NCBI GenBank assembly: GCA_937892545.1
Contig: CALAFO010000095.1
Span: 13,977 to 77,976, forward strand
Direction of reading: 5' to 3'
Origin: Scatosoma sp002474405
GTDB lineage: Bacteria; Bacillota; Clostridia; Christensenellales; Borkfalkiaceae
DNA length: 64,000 nt
Part shown: piece by piece, positions 23,001 to 30,323 of the stretch
How the letters are laid out: each line of letters starts with the position of its first letter
Position numbering within the stretch: the stretch's first letter is position 1
Program-made: the position numbers and the translations under genes
The notes under the pieces: generated by a model
What the model saw: the letters and a program-made list of their open reading frames with translations, nothing else
Databases searched by the model: none
What the model was told of the DNA's origin: nothing

Positions 23001-23709
23001 TCGCTCCGTCATTTTCTTCGGGCTGCGGCAGATTAAACAGCTTTCTTCCCGTCGTTTTTCCGGGGAATTCCGCCCCCGTGTAACCGGAGAACGTAACCGT
23101 GTATTCTTCCGTGCCTAAAAGCTCCACGAAATAAGCGTAGAGCGTGATGTTCTTCGTAACGGGCTGGTCGAACGAATATTTTTCCTTGAACGAGGAATCT
23201 TTATACCAGCCGATGAAGGCAAATTCTTTGCCGTCAACCGTCTTTACGGGGTCGGCGGGTTTTTCCAGCTTCTTGCCGTTCAGAACTTTCGCGTCCGCCT
23301 GCGCGGCGCCGCCGTTCATCTCGAATTTTACGGTATATTCCACGTTTCTGAGGAAGGTATACGTATGGTCGCCGTATGTAAACGAAATCGTCGCTTCGCT
23401 GTACGTCGCTTCGATAATCGTTCCGTCCGTCGTAACCAGCCGCAATTTGGTACCATTGAAAAGATAGGTGCCGTCAATCGTCTGCCCGCCCAGTTTCAGC
23501 GTGAACGCCGAATCGGTAAGATCGAACGTGTTTCTCGTCTCTCCCTCGTCGGCGTAATACGATCCGACGTCGGTGAAAGGCTTGTCGTAGCCGTCGGGAA
23601 TCGCAGGCTCGTTCGGTTTGTCTTTGCAAGCCGCGCCTCCCGCCGCCGTAGAGCCGAGCAGAAACGTGAAACACAACAATTTGAGGAATAAGTGTTTCTT
23701 GTCTTTCAT
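14086..23709 (-). CDS. Giant BspA-type leucine-rich-repeat lipoprotein (3207 residues)
   Basis: The start is the ATG at 23709, preceded by GGAGG; the frame is open 69 codons further upstream but without a signal or ribosome site. The signal peptide ends in AAC (Cys28), a probable though non-canonical lipobox. Order of domains: a short beta domain (about 40-130), two InlB-type repeats (to about 280), four or five fibronectin-III-like domains (about 280-700), two more InlB-type repeats (to about 880), then about 65-70 LRR_5/BspA repeats of roughly 23 residues (IPxSVTxIGxxAFxxC) to the end. There is no C-terminal sortase motif or membrane segment, so lipid is the only visible anchor. A Ser/Thr/Gly-rich break interrupts the repeats near the middle (encoded around 18620-18730). 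Family knowledge suggests adhesion or ligand binding; the ligand is unknown. Confidence 0.9.
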   Translation of the reverse strand: MKDKKHLFLKLLCFTFLLGSTAAGGAACKDKPNEPAIPDGYDKPFTDVGSYYADEGETRNTFDLTDSAFTLKLGGQTIDGTYLFNGTKLRLVTTDGTIIEATYSEATISFTYGDHTYTFLRNVEYTVKFEMNGGAAQADAKVLNGKKLEKPADPVKTVDGKEFAFIGWYKDSSFKEKYSFDQPVTKNITLYAYFVELLGTEEYTVTFSGYTGAEFPGKTTGRKLFNLPQPEENDGAKFLGWWYSAYNDGTKLTAKYNEGDAIYENIVLYAVWENSGVPAVSVGEKEISWTSLGVNKSYEITVAKLTDDGTEQTVRETTTSSLRYSFDFSAEEAGDYVVTVKSGNSETKAYYKNKTLARVCLFAVKQPSVFTFGAVEGAEKYLLTYECGTENHVHEEIDLGTDTFYDFSGCDMKDNGITFTVTAVAKEGYRNSVSETYTFDGSLATPENFVLDGKNEKLSWSAVKYADNYLLTINDGEAINMGTKTSFDLKGYAKGEYTFKLVAVGRGFKDSDEATVTWTKSTLAAPSKPVLNDYTLTWNAVEGAKGYIVKIGERTIDTDTNTYTFTASDFAANRTYAISVCAKDETAAGNSLFSEILTLTTAVELNPEYSNGTLTWNSVVGAKKYEVQVNDGEIFEVSGAFAKVTLTTSGNNILRVRSYNAAGVASAWAETTVEAYTVSYNVGESEQTIADRYFATGDEITLPEPDFNGYDFAGWYDGENGTGTKYELTYGALPVFENDGNLTLYAKWEPKSYHLTLDGSTYNASDLSEGATVKYRQPFTLPVPESNDTNRAFVGWFNGNTQVADQNGASITENGWQYLGGATLTARWAEIFEYEAGFGGYNVKKPAAGAKYLTTITVPATYKGKQVLEIKAEAFTGCKNIVAINIPNSITKIVPEAFSDCSALESVTIYEVEGTADPVYYSPEITAADGKTQKDGVVIKNDGVTGKTLFYFPNAKTGNSGVYTIPDDVETIPAEVFSRRKLTKIVVPASVTNVMANGFASISSLTEVEFLAAPEGTEEKALTIDEKAFESCYNLETLILPARLMTMKLYDAQAADGSYTQSVFKGCSHLANIEVRGNAATGQAQVYSAQNGMLLSADGKTLLYYPAGKTDTAVVLPDSVTRIGDKAFYKNTKITAFAVPARLQYIGESAFEGCSAITTLTFEGGEDDADLRIEDRAFYGCWKIEALTLTENVRYIGTSAFGDTRNITEVTVNSSGSVTFKDGAFVSSYGGSSVKTLHIGKGLANVDISAVFGGTNAVLATVTVDKENDYYYEGSDGVIYDKHLSEEQVNIPTKILYYPMLKEGEYELPGSITTIGANVFVGRKKLTKVTIGANVTEIGNAAFKDCTALTEVVWKKPVASAEGETAEEQALTLGDNVFSGCYGFTAFELPARVTSLGEGAFQNCKYMTSFTFEEGTGELTIGAKAFSGCSALTALTLREGVVSVGDGAFANCAELVSVSLPASVERLGTWAEVKEEGSETKKYTFVSMDLFKSTGVSPKLERVDVNENNTHYYSENGMLFGKYEKEGDESTAKEVPVRLYFCPFAKTGDVKLPNTLIEIYKEAFAYNTGVTSVSFNGELAGESFDIGENALYNAKALTTFELPVGLKTIKTGLFKGCSGLETIVIPNTVSSIAAGAFQGCVSLATVDFAEGNDENPLVLEDGSSTSTSGGSSSTGTFTGAFSYYTKTTGSSSSQSNESCISLTSITFPKRLASIGIYAFAYCTNLATIDFGADSDVSVIGDGAFTGTALSMIKNGEDVQADETGKLTLTLPEKLTAVRAQAFYETKFPENTTIKIGANVTDFGEDTISSASSYSRNGQVFAKSNVKEVIFADNSKLTTVHERAFAYSDSYDTQALTYVSFGDNSALETIKNSAFAYCKQLKEVDFGKNCKLKKIEGNAFASCQQLESITLPATIEAIESKGTRGGAFYGCSALESVTFETYAETDEETGAVKGKSSLQSIATQAFENTGLTSFKFPETIEVLNTGALGAELFKGCKQLKTIELSSTVADITNVFDYCGSISEVKLPTDDSGNQLGYFKADGSVIYSTDGTEITYILGDVPETFAIADGVTTLKSGVFAGKATLKKVIIPASVTAIEDRVFYDCIGLETVEFAENSALDTIGEWAFRNCVSLKSIAIPSKVTKLNGYTFYNCKSLEKVTLPEKLTHIGYYFYTYYGVETTGNDGGFVFAHCENLKEINIPESVQWIQNYSFLNCKSLTEITLNANDKQVGEGAFANCSSLKKVTLGANIKTLPSKLFINCTSLESVVGANSTNQTEGEPKADLSQIVGFGYIYVTSGKKQFKVGSYTFQNCTSIKEVILSSADASNVLGDYLFDGCTNLAYVNKTKVDGTEETPVYLSRFPDQLVYLGKYSFRNTALSRVRMPDSLTSLGETLTGDSGYTGEPSALWNTTDGKEDEYKTTSAKMSGTFDGCTQLTYLDLNNVVRIGGLAFRNCPLTEVAGTKNAEGKITGELDLSKVQVFGKGAFAGTGLKKADLSGVWYSNTGTTKSKYPMGFGDGAENSTTLLTNSDSEGVFENCAQLETVTFSEVTSGAYGTSSSQAAKITLGKLMFKNCGKLKNVVLPKSVTALPEAVFYGCSDLSGIEISGTLTTFGNYSFAGCRSLESIDLSKATPTSVATGMFDGCEKLADVKLNTGKLTSISKYAFRNCTSLVSEVPEDAPEGAKISAFPFTSLTKVTSFGESSFEGCTGLTKLETATLASATGKITIGVSAFRGCSSLTSVTLSKNVTTINTSAFGSCAKLTTFNTDVNTNFEAKNGLLYKADGTIICIPAGLVIEDNTIALGEDDKIGAGALDGCVNLKKLVLPESITTIASKYFQNATYLEEIVISSNTESIGDYAFDGSGLKKITYNGYESDEAETLKTSVFPATLKTIGKQAFKGTQLEKVILPETLNGVTYTSSGAISTRSVAAGAFSGSALQSVVIEGAETYLGGSSTGADGVFANCVNLTDVRFLKDTAQFGQNMFYGCSALTTVTLPSGAETLAASMFQNCAALTSVTLPANITSIPNSLFRDSGITEIVIPEGVTEILYDAFNGCTKLTNVTLPSTLTSLGGRVFKGCTELTSVQIPDGIETLDGFTDCTKLQSINVPDTVTKIASGAFDNCTSLKSIIIPSSVTTVQVAFSGWTAEQTIYVERSASEVYNLWNADKESGFGWMIDVSTYSGEKQTISQCFAKIVWNYSPETTTAGENGK

Positions 23710-24002
23710 AAGAATATACCTCCGTTTTTCGGTTAAAAACTTGTATCCTGAGCGGCTTTCCGCTTTGCGGCGCCGCCGGAATTCGCGTAAATCGGTAAAT
23801 CGCCCGCCCGTTTTCGCCCGATAATCAATCGATTTATCCGATTGATTTATTCGAAAAAACGCTTTAATCGCAATTTTCTCTGTTTTTCGAATCGACATAT
23901 CCGATAGAAAAAACAAATTGAAATCATTTAATAATGCGATTAGGGGACAATTTTTGCATATATCGCGGTAAAATAAGCACGTCTGCGATATAATTATGCT
24001 TT

Positions 24003-24031
24003 ATTATAGCTTTTTTTCGCAAAAAAGTCAA
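24003..24031 (-). promoter_or_regulatory. Sigma-A promoter of the giant LRR gene, with palindromic spacer
   Basis: TTGACT (24031-24026) and TATAAT (24008-24003) are 17 bases apart on the minus strand. The spacer reads T-run, GCG, A-run, nearly the palindrome found in the promoter at 2282-2310. The leader to the ATG at 23709 is about 285 bases and contains an inverted repeat of TATATCGC and GCGATATA (about 23957-23992). No ORF in the leader looks real. Confidence 0.8.
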
Positions 24032-24150
24032 GTAATTCGAACGGTTTTTTCGATTTTCCGCCCCGCGGCAATTTCAGAAACAAATTATCGGAAGCACCCG
24101 ATCATTTTTTCCGAAACGGAAAGCGCCGACAAAAAACGCGCAAAGCGCAC

Positions 24151-24181
24151 AAAAAAACAAGCCCGGAAGCCCCCGGACCTG
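24151..24181 (-). terminator. Intrinsic terminator of the exopolysaccharide operon
   Basis: The minus strand forms a stem of about nine pairs (CAGGTCCGG with CCGGGCTTG, including G-T pairs) followed by a run of seven T, 20 bases after the rfbB stop. Confidence 0.8.
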
Positions 24182-24201
24182 TTTCTGTTTTTCCGGCTGC
24201 A

Positions 24202-25227
24202 TTACCTGCCGCCGTACATTTTTTCGTAATAATTTCTGTATTCGCCGCTCACTATCGTTTCCCACCATTCGCGGTTGTCGAGATACCAGTCGATTGTTTT
24301 TTTAATGCCGTCGGCGAATTTCGTTTCCGGCAGCCAGCCCAGTTCGTCGTGAATCTTCGTCGGATCGATCGCATAGCGCATATCGTGCCCCTTTCGGTCG
24401 GCTACGTGCTTTATCAAACTGTACGGCTTTCCGAGATAATCGCAAATCAGCTTCACGATGTCGATGTTTCTCATCTCGTTATGTCCGCCCACATTGTACA
24501 CTTCGCCTTCTCTCCCGCGATGAATAATCAGATCTATCGCGCGGCAATGGTCCTCCACGTACAGCCAGTCTCGCACGTTCAACCCCTCGCCGTATACGGG
24601 CAGCGGCTTGTCGTTCAGACAGTTCGCAATCATCAGCGGAATCAGCTTTTCGGGAAAATGATACGGCCCGTAATTATTCGAACAGCGGGAAATCGTAACG
24701 GGCAGCCCGAACGTCCTGTGATACGCCTGCACCAGCAGATCCGCCGACGCCTTGCTCGCCGAATAGGGAGAAGAAGTACGTATCGGCGTATTTTCCGTAA
24801 AAAACAAATCGGGTCGGTCCAGCGGCAAATCCCCGTAAACCTCGTCCGTCGAAACCTGATGATACCGTCCGATACCGTATTTCCGGCAAGCGTCCATCAT
24901 CACCTGCGTACCGAGAATATTCGTCTGCAAAAAGATTTCGGGCGTTTCAATCGAACGATCCACATGGCTTTCCGCGGCAAAATTGACAACGATATCCGGA
25001 TGCTCCGTTTCAAAAATTTTATAAATTCCCGCGCGGTCGCAGATGTTCGTTTTATAAAAAACAAACCGCTCGTTTTTCATCGCCTCCGCCAGCGTAGACA
25101 TATTCCCCGCGTACGTCAGGCAGTCCACGCACACGATTTTATCATCGGGGTGTTCTTTCAGCATGTGGTACACGAAATTCGAACCGATAAACCCCGCTCC
25201 GCCCGTTATAAGCACCGTTTCACTCAT
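24202..25227 (-). CDS. rfbB: dTDP-glucose 4,6-dehydratase
   Basis: The enzyme turns dTDP-glucose into dTDP-4-keto-6-deoxyglucose, the second step of dTDP-L-rhamnose synthesis. The protein has 341 residues from the ATG at 25227, which follows GGGGAGAAG and overlaps the rfbC stop in an ATGA. The NAD-binding motif GGAGFIGS is at 9-16, and the SDR catalytic pair is in YSASK around residue 150, with the DEVYGDL segment typical of RmlB just before. It is the last gene of the operon, next to rfbC. Length and motifs are normal for the family. Confidence 0.97.
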   Translation of the reverse strand: MSETVLITGGAGFIGSNFVYHMLKEHPDDKIVCVDCLTYAGNMSTLAEAMKNERFVFYKTNICDRAGIYKIFETEHPDIVVNFAAESHVDRSIETPEIFLQTNILGTQVMMDACRKYGIGRYHQVSTDEVYGDLPLDRPDLFFTENTPIRTSSPYSASKASADLLVQAYHRTFGLPVTISRCSNNYGPYHFPEKLIPLMIANCLNDKPLPVYGEGLNVRDWLYVEDHCRAIDLIIHRGREGEVYNVGGHNEMRNIDIVKLICDYLGKPYSLIKHVADRKGHDMRYAIDPTKIHDELGWLPETKFADGIKKTIDWYLDNREWWETIVSGEYRNYYEKMYGGR

Positions 25228-25796
25228 TGTTTCTTCTCCCCGAACGCAAATTTGCAATCTTTCAGCAGCGGATGAATTTTATCCTTTTCGCTTAAAATCA
25301 CGTCGGAAACGTCTCCCCAGTCGATGCCGATGTCCGGGTCGTTCCACATAATGCCGCCTTCGTCGTCCGGATGCCAGTAATCCGTAACTTTATAACAGAA
25401 TTCCGCCGTTTCCGAACGCACCAGAAATCCGTGCGCGAACCCTTCCGGAATATAAAATTGTTTCTTATTCTCCGCCGTCAGCTCCACGCCGTACCATTTC
25501 CCGAACGTTCCGGAATTTTTCCGCAAGTCCACGGCAACGTCGAACACCGCGCCCGAAATCACCCGCACCAGCTTTCCCTGCGGATATTGTTTCTGAAAAT
25601 GCAGCCCGCGCAGCACGCCTTTTTTCGACATCGACTGATTATCCTGCACAAACGTCATATCCAGTCCGGCTTCGCGCATATCCCGCGCGTTATACGTTTC
25701 CATGAAATACCCGCGTTCGTCGCCGTGCACCGCCGGTTCTATAACGCAAAGCCCTTTTATATTTCCCGCGTTTTTCAAAACTTTAATCTGTCCCAT
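25224..25796 (-). CDS. rfbC: dTDP-4-dehydrorhamnose 3,5-epimerase
   Basis: The enzyme epimerises dTDP-4-keto-6-deoxyglucose at C3 and C5, the third step to dTDP-L-rhamnose. The protein has 190 residues with the cupin signature GVLRGLHFQ (about 61-69) containing the catalytic His, and GDERGYF near residue 25. Its start has a GGAGG site lying inside the end of the flippase gene, so the two genes overlap by 14 bases. Its stop overlaps the rfbB start. Tight coupling of rfbC and rfbB is clear. Confidence 0.97.
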   Translation of the reverse strand: MGQIKVLKNAGNIKGLCVIEPAVHGDERGYFMETYNARDMREAGLDMTFVQDNQSMSKKGVLRGLHFQKQYPQGKLVRVISGAVFDVAVDLRKNSGTFGKWYGVELTAENKKQFYIPEGFAHGFLVRSETAEFCYKVTDYWHPDDEGGIMWNDPDIGIDWGDVSDVILSEKDKIHPLLKDCKFAFGEKKQ

Positions 25797-27225
25797 TTTT
25801 ATCCTCCGTTTTTCCGTTCCGCAACGCTTTCAGATTCCGGAAAGTTTGCTTAATATCCCTGCTTTTAAGCGCCAGATACAAAACGTACCCCGCGCAATAC
25901 AACGCTACGCCCGTCCAGCCGCCGATAAACCAGTTCACGCCGACGAACAACACCGTCAGCAGCGCTTCCAGCACGTTATCCTTCGCCACGGCAACGTTCA
26001 TCCTCTTCGATAAAACGATTTCCCCGGTAATGCAGCAGAACATCTGGTTCACCACCACGCTCATCATCGCCAGCGTCAGATTCCGCAACGCGAAAACGGA
26101 TACCGCCGTAGTCAGCGCCGCCACCGCCACGCTTGCCAGATTGATGTACAGCATCTTCTTTTCCATTCTGCAAACGTTCAGATACGTGTTCACCAGCAGC
26201 GTATTCTTCGCCGCGTAAATACACATAGGAAAGAGAATCGCCATATATCGCATGCTTTCGGCATACTGCGGCAGCCAATAAGACAATATCAGCTCCACGG
26301 GATAATACGCCGCAAGAAAGCCGAGCATCGGCACCATCAGCACGTTTCTCAGAACGCCGTATATTCCGGTAAGGCTTTCGCTGTTCGTCCGTCTTAACGT
26401 CGGGTACAAAACCAGCGCCACCGCGCTGATGAACTGCAACAGCAGATTCGAAATGCTCAGCGTAAAAGAAATTTTACCGTACGTCGCCACGTCCCATTTC
26501 GTCTGAATCCCCCATTGCACGATGCCGGTAACCAGCATGCTCGCAATGTTCGCGAACAACAGTTTGATGCCCACGGATATGTTCACGCCCGCTTCTTTGA
26601 ACGTGGCTTTAAGCGGCGCGGATTTCGTTTTCAGTACAATATCTCTGCACCACCATACCGCCACAAACAAAGCCACCGTCTTTCCGATAATATCTCCGAT
26701 GACGAAATGCTTGTAACTCCGCGAAAAAAACAGCAGAATAAGAACGATGGAAACGCCGTAAACGGATCTGCCCGCCGTGGTTATCGAAGAATACTCTTTG
26801 ATACGATTCGTCGTCTGCAGATAATACGCAAGCATGGTGCGCGGCAGATATACGAGAACGTTCACGCCGATCGCAACAAAAATAAATTTATAATCCGCAT
26901 TCGAGGCGAATATGCAGCCGAACACGGAAATCAACGCGCCCACCGCCAGCTGCATCAAAGAAAGCAGACGGAACTGTCCCGCATACAACGGCTTATCCAG
27001 TTCGCTCCATTGCTTTCCGCCGTCGCGCAGAAAAATCCCGTCGCACCATCCCAGGTGAAAAAATCCTATATACCCTACGTAAAACAGATAAATTTTCAGA
27101 TACCCGTATTGTTCCACGGCGTCGCCGAGAAATTTCGGAACGATCAGCGTCGTCAGCACGGAAACCAGCAGACTGAGCAGATTCGCGCCAACGGCATACA
27201 GAACTTTTTTAAAAAAAGCGCCCAA
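25783..27225 (-). CDS. Wzx-like oligosaccharide flippase
   Basis: The protein has about 480 residues and is hydrophobic throughout, with about 12 membrane segments, as in the polysaccharide transporter (MOP superfamily) family. It should flip the lipid-linked repeat unit from the inner to the outer face of the membrane. The start codon is TTG at 27225: it lies two bases after the rfbD stop and 10 bases after an AAGGAG site. Placement inside a dTDP-rhamnose operon with a Wzy-like polymerase supports the assignment. The substrate is inferred only from the neighbours. Confidence 0.9.
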   Translation of the reverse strand: MGAFFKKVLYAVGANLLSLLVSVLTTLIVPKFLGDAVEQYGYLKIYLFYVGYIGFFHLGWCDGIFLRDGGKQWSELDKPLYAGQFRLLSLMQLAVGALISVFGCIFASNADYKFIFVAIGVNVLVYLPRTMLAYYLQTTNRIKEYSSITTAGRSVYGVSIVLILLFFSRSYKHFVIGDIIGKTVALFVAVWWCRDIVLKTKSAPLKATFKEAGVNISVGIKLLFANIASMLVTGIVQWGIQTKWDVATYGKISFTLSISNLLLQFISAVALVLYPTLRRTNSESLTGIYGVLRNVLMVPMLGFLAAYYPVELILSYWLPQYAESMRYMAILFPMCIYAAKNTLLVNTYLNVCRMEKKMLYINLASVAVAALTTAVSVFALRNLTLAMMSVVVNQMFCCITGEIVLSKRMNVAVAKDNVLEALLTVLFVGVNWFIGGWTGVALYCAGYVLYLALKSRDIKQTFRNLKALRNGKTEDKNGTD

Positions 27226-27226
27226 A

Positions 27227-28093
27227 CTACGAATTCTCCTTCAGAACGTTCAGGTATCTTTTCAGCGCGTCCTTCCACGAAGGCAACGGCCCGAATCCCG
27301 AAGCGACCAGCTTCGATTTATCCAGCCGGCTGTTGAACGGGCGTTTTGCCTTCGATATTCCGTATTCCGCCGTCATTACGGGAATCACCCGCGTGTTTTT
27401 TCCGGCTTGTCTGAAAATTTCTTCCGCAAATTCCGACCAGGAAATGTATCCGCCCTCGTTCGTCGCGTGATATACTCCGTATTTTTCCGTTTCAATCATA
27501 TCCGCGAGCAATTTTGCAAGGTCGTACGTATACGTCGGCGTACCTATCTGGTCGTTCACCACCCGCAGCGTATCGTGCGTTTCGCTCAGTTTCAGCATCG
27601 TTTTCACGAAATTGTTTCCGTTTTTCCCGAACACCCACGCAATGCGGACGATAAAATATTTTTCAAGCAGTTCCTCCACCGCTTTCTCTCCGCCGAGTTT
27701 GCTTTCGCCGTACACGTTCAGCGGAGCATATGCTTTACAATCGGGCTTCCACGGCTTTTCTCCCTGCCCGTCAAACACGTAATCTGTGGAAATGTACATC
27801 ATTTTCGCACCGGTTTCACGGCATGCCTCCGCGATATACCTCGTGCCGTCCGCGTTGATTTTCATCGCTTTCGCCGCGTTTTCCGGCTCCTCCGCCGCGT
27901 CCACCGCCGTCCAGGCGGCGCAGTGAATCACCGCGTCCGGCTTCGTCCCGCCGATCACGCGCTTTACGACAGCCTCGTTCGTAACGTCCATCTCTTCCAC
28001 GTCCACGCCGATAACTTCATGATTCCGTTTTTTCAATTCGTTTACTACGTCGTATCCGAGCTGTCCTTTCACGCCCGTAACCAAAACGCGCAT
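27227..28093 (-). CDS. rfbD: dTDP-4-dehydrorhamnose reductase
   Basis: The enzyme makes dTDP-L-rhamnose, the last step of the pathway, with NAD(P)H. The protein has 288 residues with N-terminal nucleotide-binding VTGVKGQLG (5-13), ISTDYVFDG, and the catalytic YGESK motif around residue 127. It is 21 bases after rfbA with a GAGGAAG ribosome site. All four rhamnose genes are present in the operon but are split by the flippase gene. Confidence 0.96.
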   Translation of the reverse strand: MRVLVTGVKGQLGYDVVNELKKRNHEVIGVDVEEMDVTNEAVVKRVIGGTKPDAVIHCAAWTAVDAAEEPENAAKAMKINADGTRYIAEACRETGAKMMYISTDYVFDGQGEKPWKPDCKAYAPLNVYGESKLGGEKAVEELLEKYFIVRIAWVFGKNGNNFVKTMLKLSETHDTLRVVNDQIGTPTYTYDLAKLLADMIETEKYGVYHATNEGGYISWSEFAEEIFRQAGKNTRVIPVMTAEYGISKAKRPFNSRLDKSKLVASGFGPLPSWKDALKRYLNVLKENS

Positions 28094-28114
28094 ATTTTCT
28101 TCCTCTTTGTCGTA

Positions 28115-29002
28115 TCAGTACTGAATTTTCCCTTCCGCTACCTTTCTCAGGTGCATTCCGTAAGGAGATTTTCCGTACCTGTCCGCAGACTCCAGCAGTT
28201 CCGCTTTGTCTATCCAGCCGTTTTTGTAGGCGATTTCTTCCAGGGCGGAAATCTGAATTCCCTGCCTGTTCTGCATCATCTGCACAAAATTCGAAGCCTC
28301 TGCCAGAGAATCCGTCGTGCCCGTATCCAACCAGGCGAATCCGCGCCCCAGAAGCTGCACGTCCAGCTTTTTATCTTTCAGGTACATCTCGTTCAGGCTC
28401 GTAATTTCCAGCTCGCCGCGCGCCGAAGGCTTCACCGCCTTCGCCTTTTCGCTTACGCCGGACGGATAAAAATACAGCCCCGTAACCGCGTAATTGCTCT
28501 TCGGCGTTTCCGGCTTTTCCTCTATCGATACCACCTGTCCCCGCTCGTCGAATTCCACCACGCCGAACCGTTCCGGATCGTTCACGTAATACCCGAACAC
28601 GGTCGCCCTTTTGTTTTTTTCCGCGTTTTCCGTCGCGGCGCGAAGCGTCTTTCCGAATCCGTTTCCGTAAAACACGTTATCTCCGAGCACCATCGCGCAG
28701 GCGTCTTCTCCGATAAACTCTTCCCCTATCAGAAACGCCTGCGCCAAACCGTCGGGCGAAGGCTGTTCCCGATACGATAAGTTGATGCCGTACCGCCGCC
28801 CGTCGCCGAGAAGCCTTTCGAAATTCGGCAGATCCGACGGCGTCGAAATCAACAGTATGTCCTTGATGCCCGCCAGCATCAGCGTCGATATCGGATAAAA
28901 CACCATCGGTTTATCGTACACAGGCAAAAGCTGTTTGCTTGTTACCATCGTCAGCGGATACAATCTCGTTCCGCTCCCCCCCGCAAGTATGATTCCTTTC
29001 AT
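28115..29002 (-). CDS. rfbA: Glucose-1-phosphate thymidylyltransferase
   Basis: The enzyme joins dTTP and glucose-1-phosphate to dTDP-glucose, the entry step to dTDP-L-rhamnose. The protein has 295 residues, normal for RmlA, with the nucleotidyltransferase signature GGSGTRLYPLT at 8-18, KPMVFYP at 31-37 and VLGDNVFYG at about 109-117. The C-terminal half includes the regulatory helix region typical of the short RmlA form. It is 16 bases downstream of the polymerase gene, with a GGGG ribosome site. Confidence 0.97.
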   Translation of the reverse strand: MKGIILAGGSGTRLYPLTMVTSKQLLPVYDKPMVFYPISTLMLAGIKDILLISTPSDLPNFERLLGDGRRYGINLSYREQPSPDGLAQAFLIGEEFIGEDACAMVLGDNVFYGNGFGKTLRAATENAEKNKRATVFGYYVNDPERFGVVEFDERGQVVSIEEKPETPKSNYAVTGLYFYPSGVSEKAKAVKPSARGELEITSLNEMYLKDKKLDVQLLGRGFAWLDTGTTDSLAEASNFVQMMQNRQGIQISALEEIAYKNGWIDKAELLESADRYGKSPYGMHLRKVAEGKIQY

Positions 29003-29018
29003 TTGTATTCCCCGTCCT

Positions 29019-30323
29019 TTACATTTCCGCCGTTTCCATCGCAGAACCGAGAGCGCGCAGCGGCAGCGTTCCCGTTTCCCCGCGAACGGTTTCGTTCGTT
29101 CTCAGTATCGCCGAATATAACAGAATCAGGAACGAAAAACCCGTCGTCGAATACAAAAACGGATTCGTATAGGAAATCAGCAAAAACCCGATATACGGCA
29201 ACAATATGTCGTAATTTCTCGTCCACAGTTTCCATTTTCCGAACTTCGGCGCAAACGGATAAGCGGGAATCGTCATCGCGGCAATCGGATACAACAGCGT
29301 CGCCATAAACGGCAGAAATCCCGTAAGCCCCACTCTCCGTATCATATCCCAGTACGATAATTCAACGTTGTTTTCAAATCTGTTCGTGCCGTAAGAATAA
29401 TAGCTGCTGCCGAATCCCGTTCCGAAAAAGAAATCCGAAGGTTTGTTCTTCCACAGAACGAACATCCCCTGCAAATGCCCGTCTCTCGTCGCGTCCGAAC
29501 CCGCTTTATTCACAAAAATCGTAATCACTCTGTCTACGATTTTATTGCAGAACAACAGACAGATCAACGTGGCGGCAACCACGAAAATCATTCTCATCCG
29601 CGCCTGTTTCTGAAAGAACGCCAGATATATCACAAGCAGGGCAAGCATCACAAACACGTTTGCCCGCGTGCCCGAAAAATAACACGCCAGCGCGCTGATT
29701 ACCGCCCAGAACAAGTCGCCCTTTTTCAGCGAATCGAACAACAGAATCAGAAGCAGCGGCGAAGTCTTGATGAACACCATATAGTAGGTAAAAAAGTATG
29801 AGCCTCTGCCTATCATGGCGTTTTCCGTGCGGGCATACCACGAAAGAATCGGATTTTCGGTAATTTTCATCATCGAAAATATATCGAAATACACAGAAAG
29901 TACGATAATCGCGCTTTCGGCTTTCAGCGCCCAAAGATAATATTTTTTGTAATCTTTTACGAATCCTTTCAGAAGTATCGCGGTCAGCAGCAGAAAACCG
30001 GGATACGCCATACTGACGGCAGCGGAAATATTATCGGTGTTTTTCAGCACGGAATCCAGCGTGTACCATAAAGGCACAGCGCCGCCCAGAAAAATTATCC
30101 AGGCGTCCGCCATCGTACGTTTCTTCCTTAAAAAATAAATTCCCGTCAGTACCAGCAACGCCGCGCACGACAGTTTTTTCGTATAAAACGTATCGTACGG
30201 AAGCAACACGGAAGAGAATAAAAACACAAACAAAAACACCCGTACAACGCAGTCGTACAAGTTCTTGTCTTTCCATTTTTCTTTCAGCGACGAAACCTTC
30301 AAAGTTTCCCGGTCAAAACGCAT
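29019..30323 (-). CDS. Wzy-like polysaccharide polymerase (membrane protein)
   Basis: The protein has 434 residues with about ten membrane segments and a long extracytoplasmic loop around residues 290-340 (SDFFFGTGFGSSYYSYG), an arrangement seen in O-antigen ligase/polymerase (Wzy_C) proteins. It should join flipped repeat units on the outer face of the membrane. Sequence conservation in this family is low, so the call rests on topology and on its position between a glycosyltransferase and the rhamnose genes. Its start overlaps the end of the glycosyltransferase gene by 25 bases. The C-terminal 25 residues are cytoplasmic and not conserved. Confidence 0.8.
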   Translation of the reverse strand: MRFDRETLKVSSLKEKWKDKNLYDCVVRVFLFVFLFSSVLLPYDTFYTKKLSCAALLVLTGIYFLRKKRTMADAWIIFLGGAVPLWYTLDSVLKNTDNISAAVSMAYPGFLLLTAILLKGFVKDYKKYYLWALKAESAIIVLSVYFDIFSMMKITENPILSWYARTENAMIGRGSYFFTYYMVFIKTSPLLLILLFDSLKKGDLFWAVISALACYFSGTRANVFVMLALLVIYLAFFQKQARMRMIFVVAATLICLLFCNKIVDRVITIFVNKAGSDATRDGHLQGMFVLWKNKPSDFFFGTGFGSSYYSYGTNRFENNVELSYWDMIRRVGLTGFLPFMATLLYPIAAMTIPAYPFAPKFGKWKLWTRNYDILLPYIGFLLISYTNPFLYSTTGFSFLILLYSAILRTNETVRGETGTLPLRALGSAMETAEM

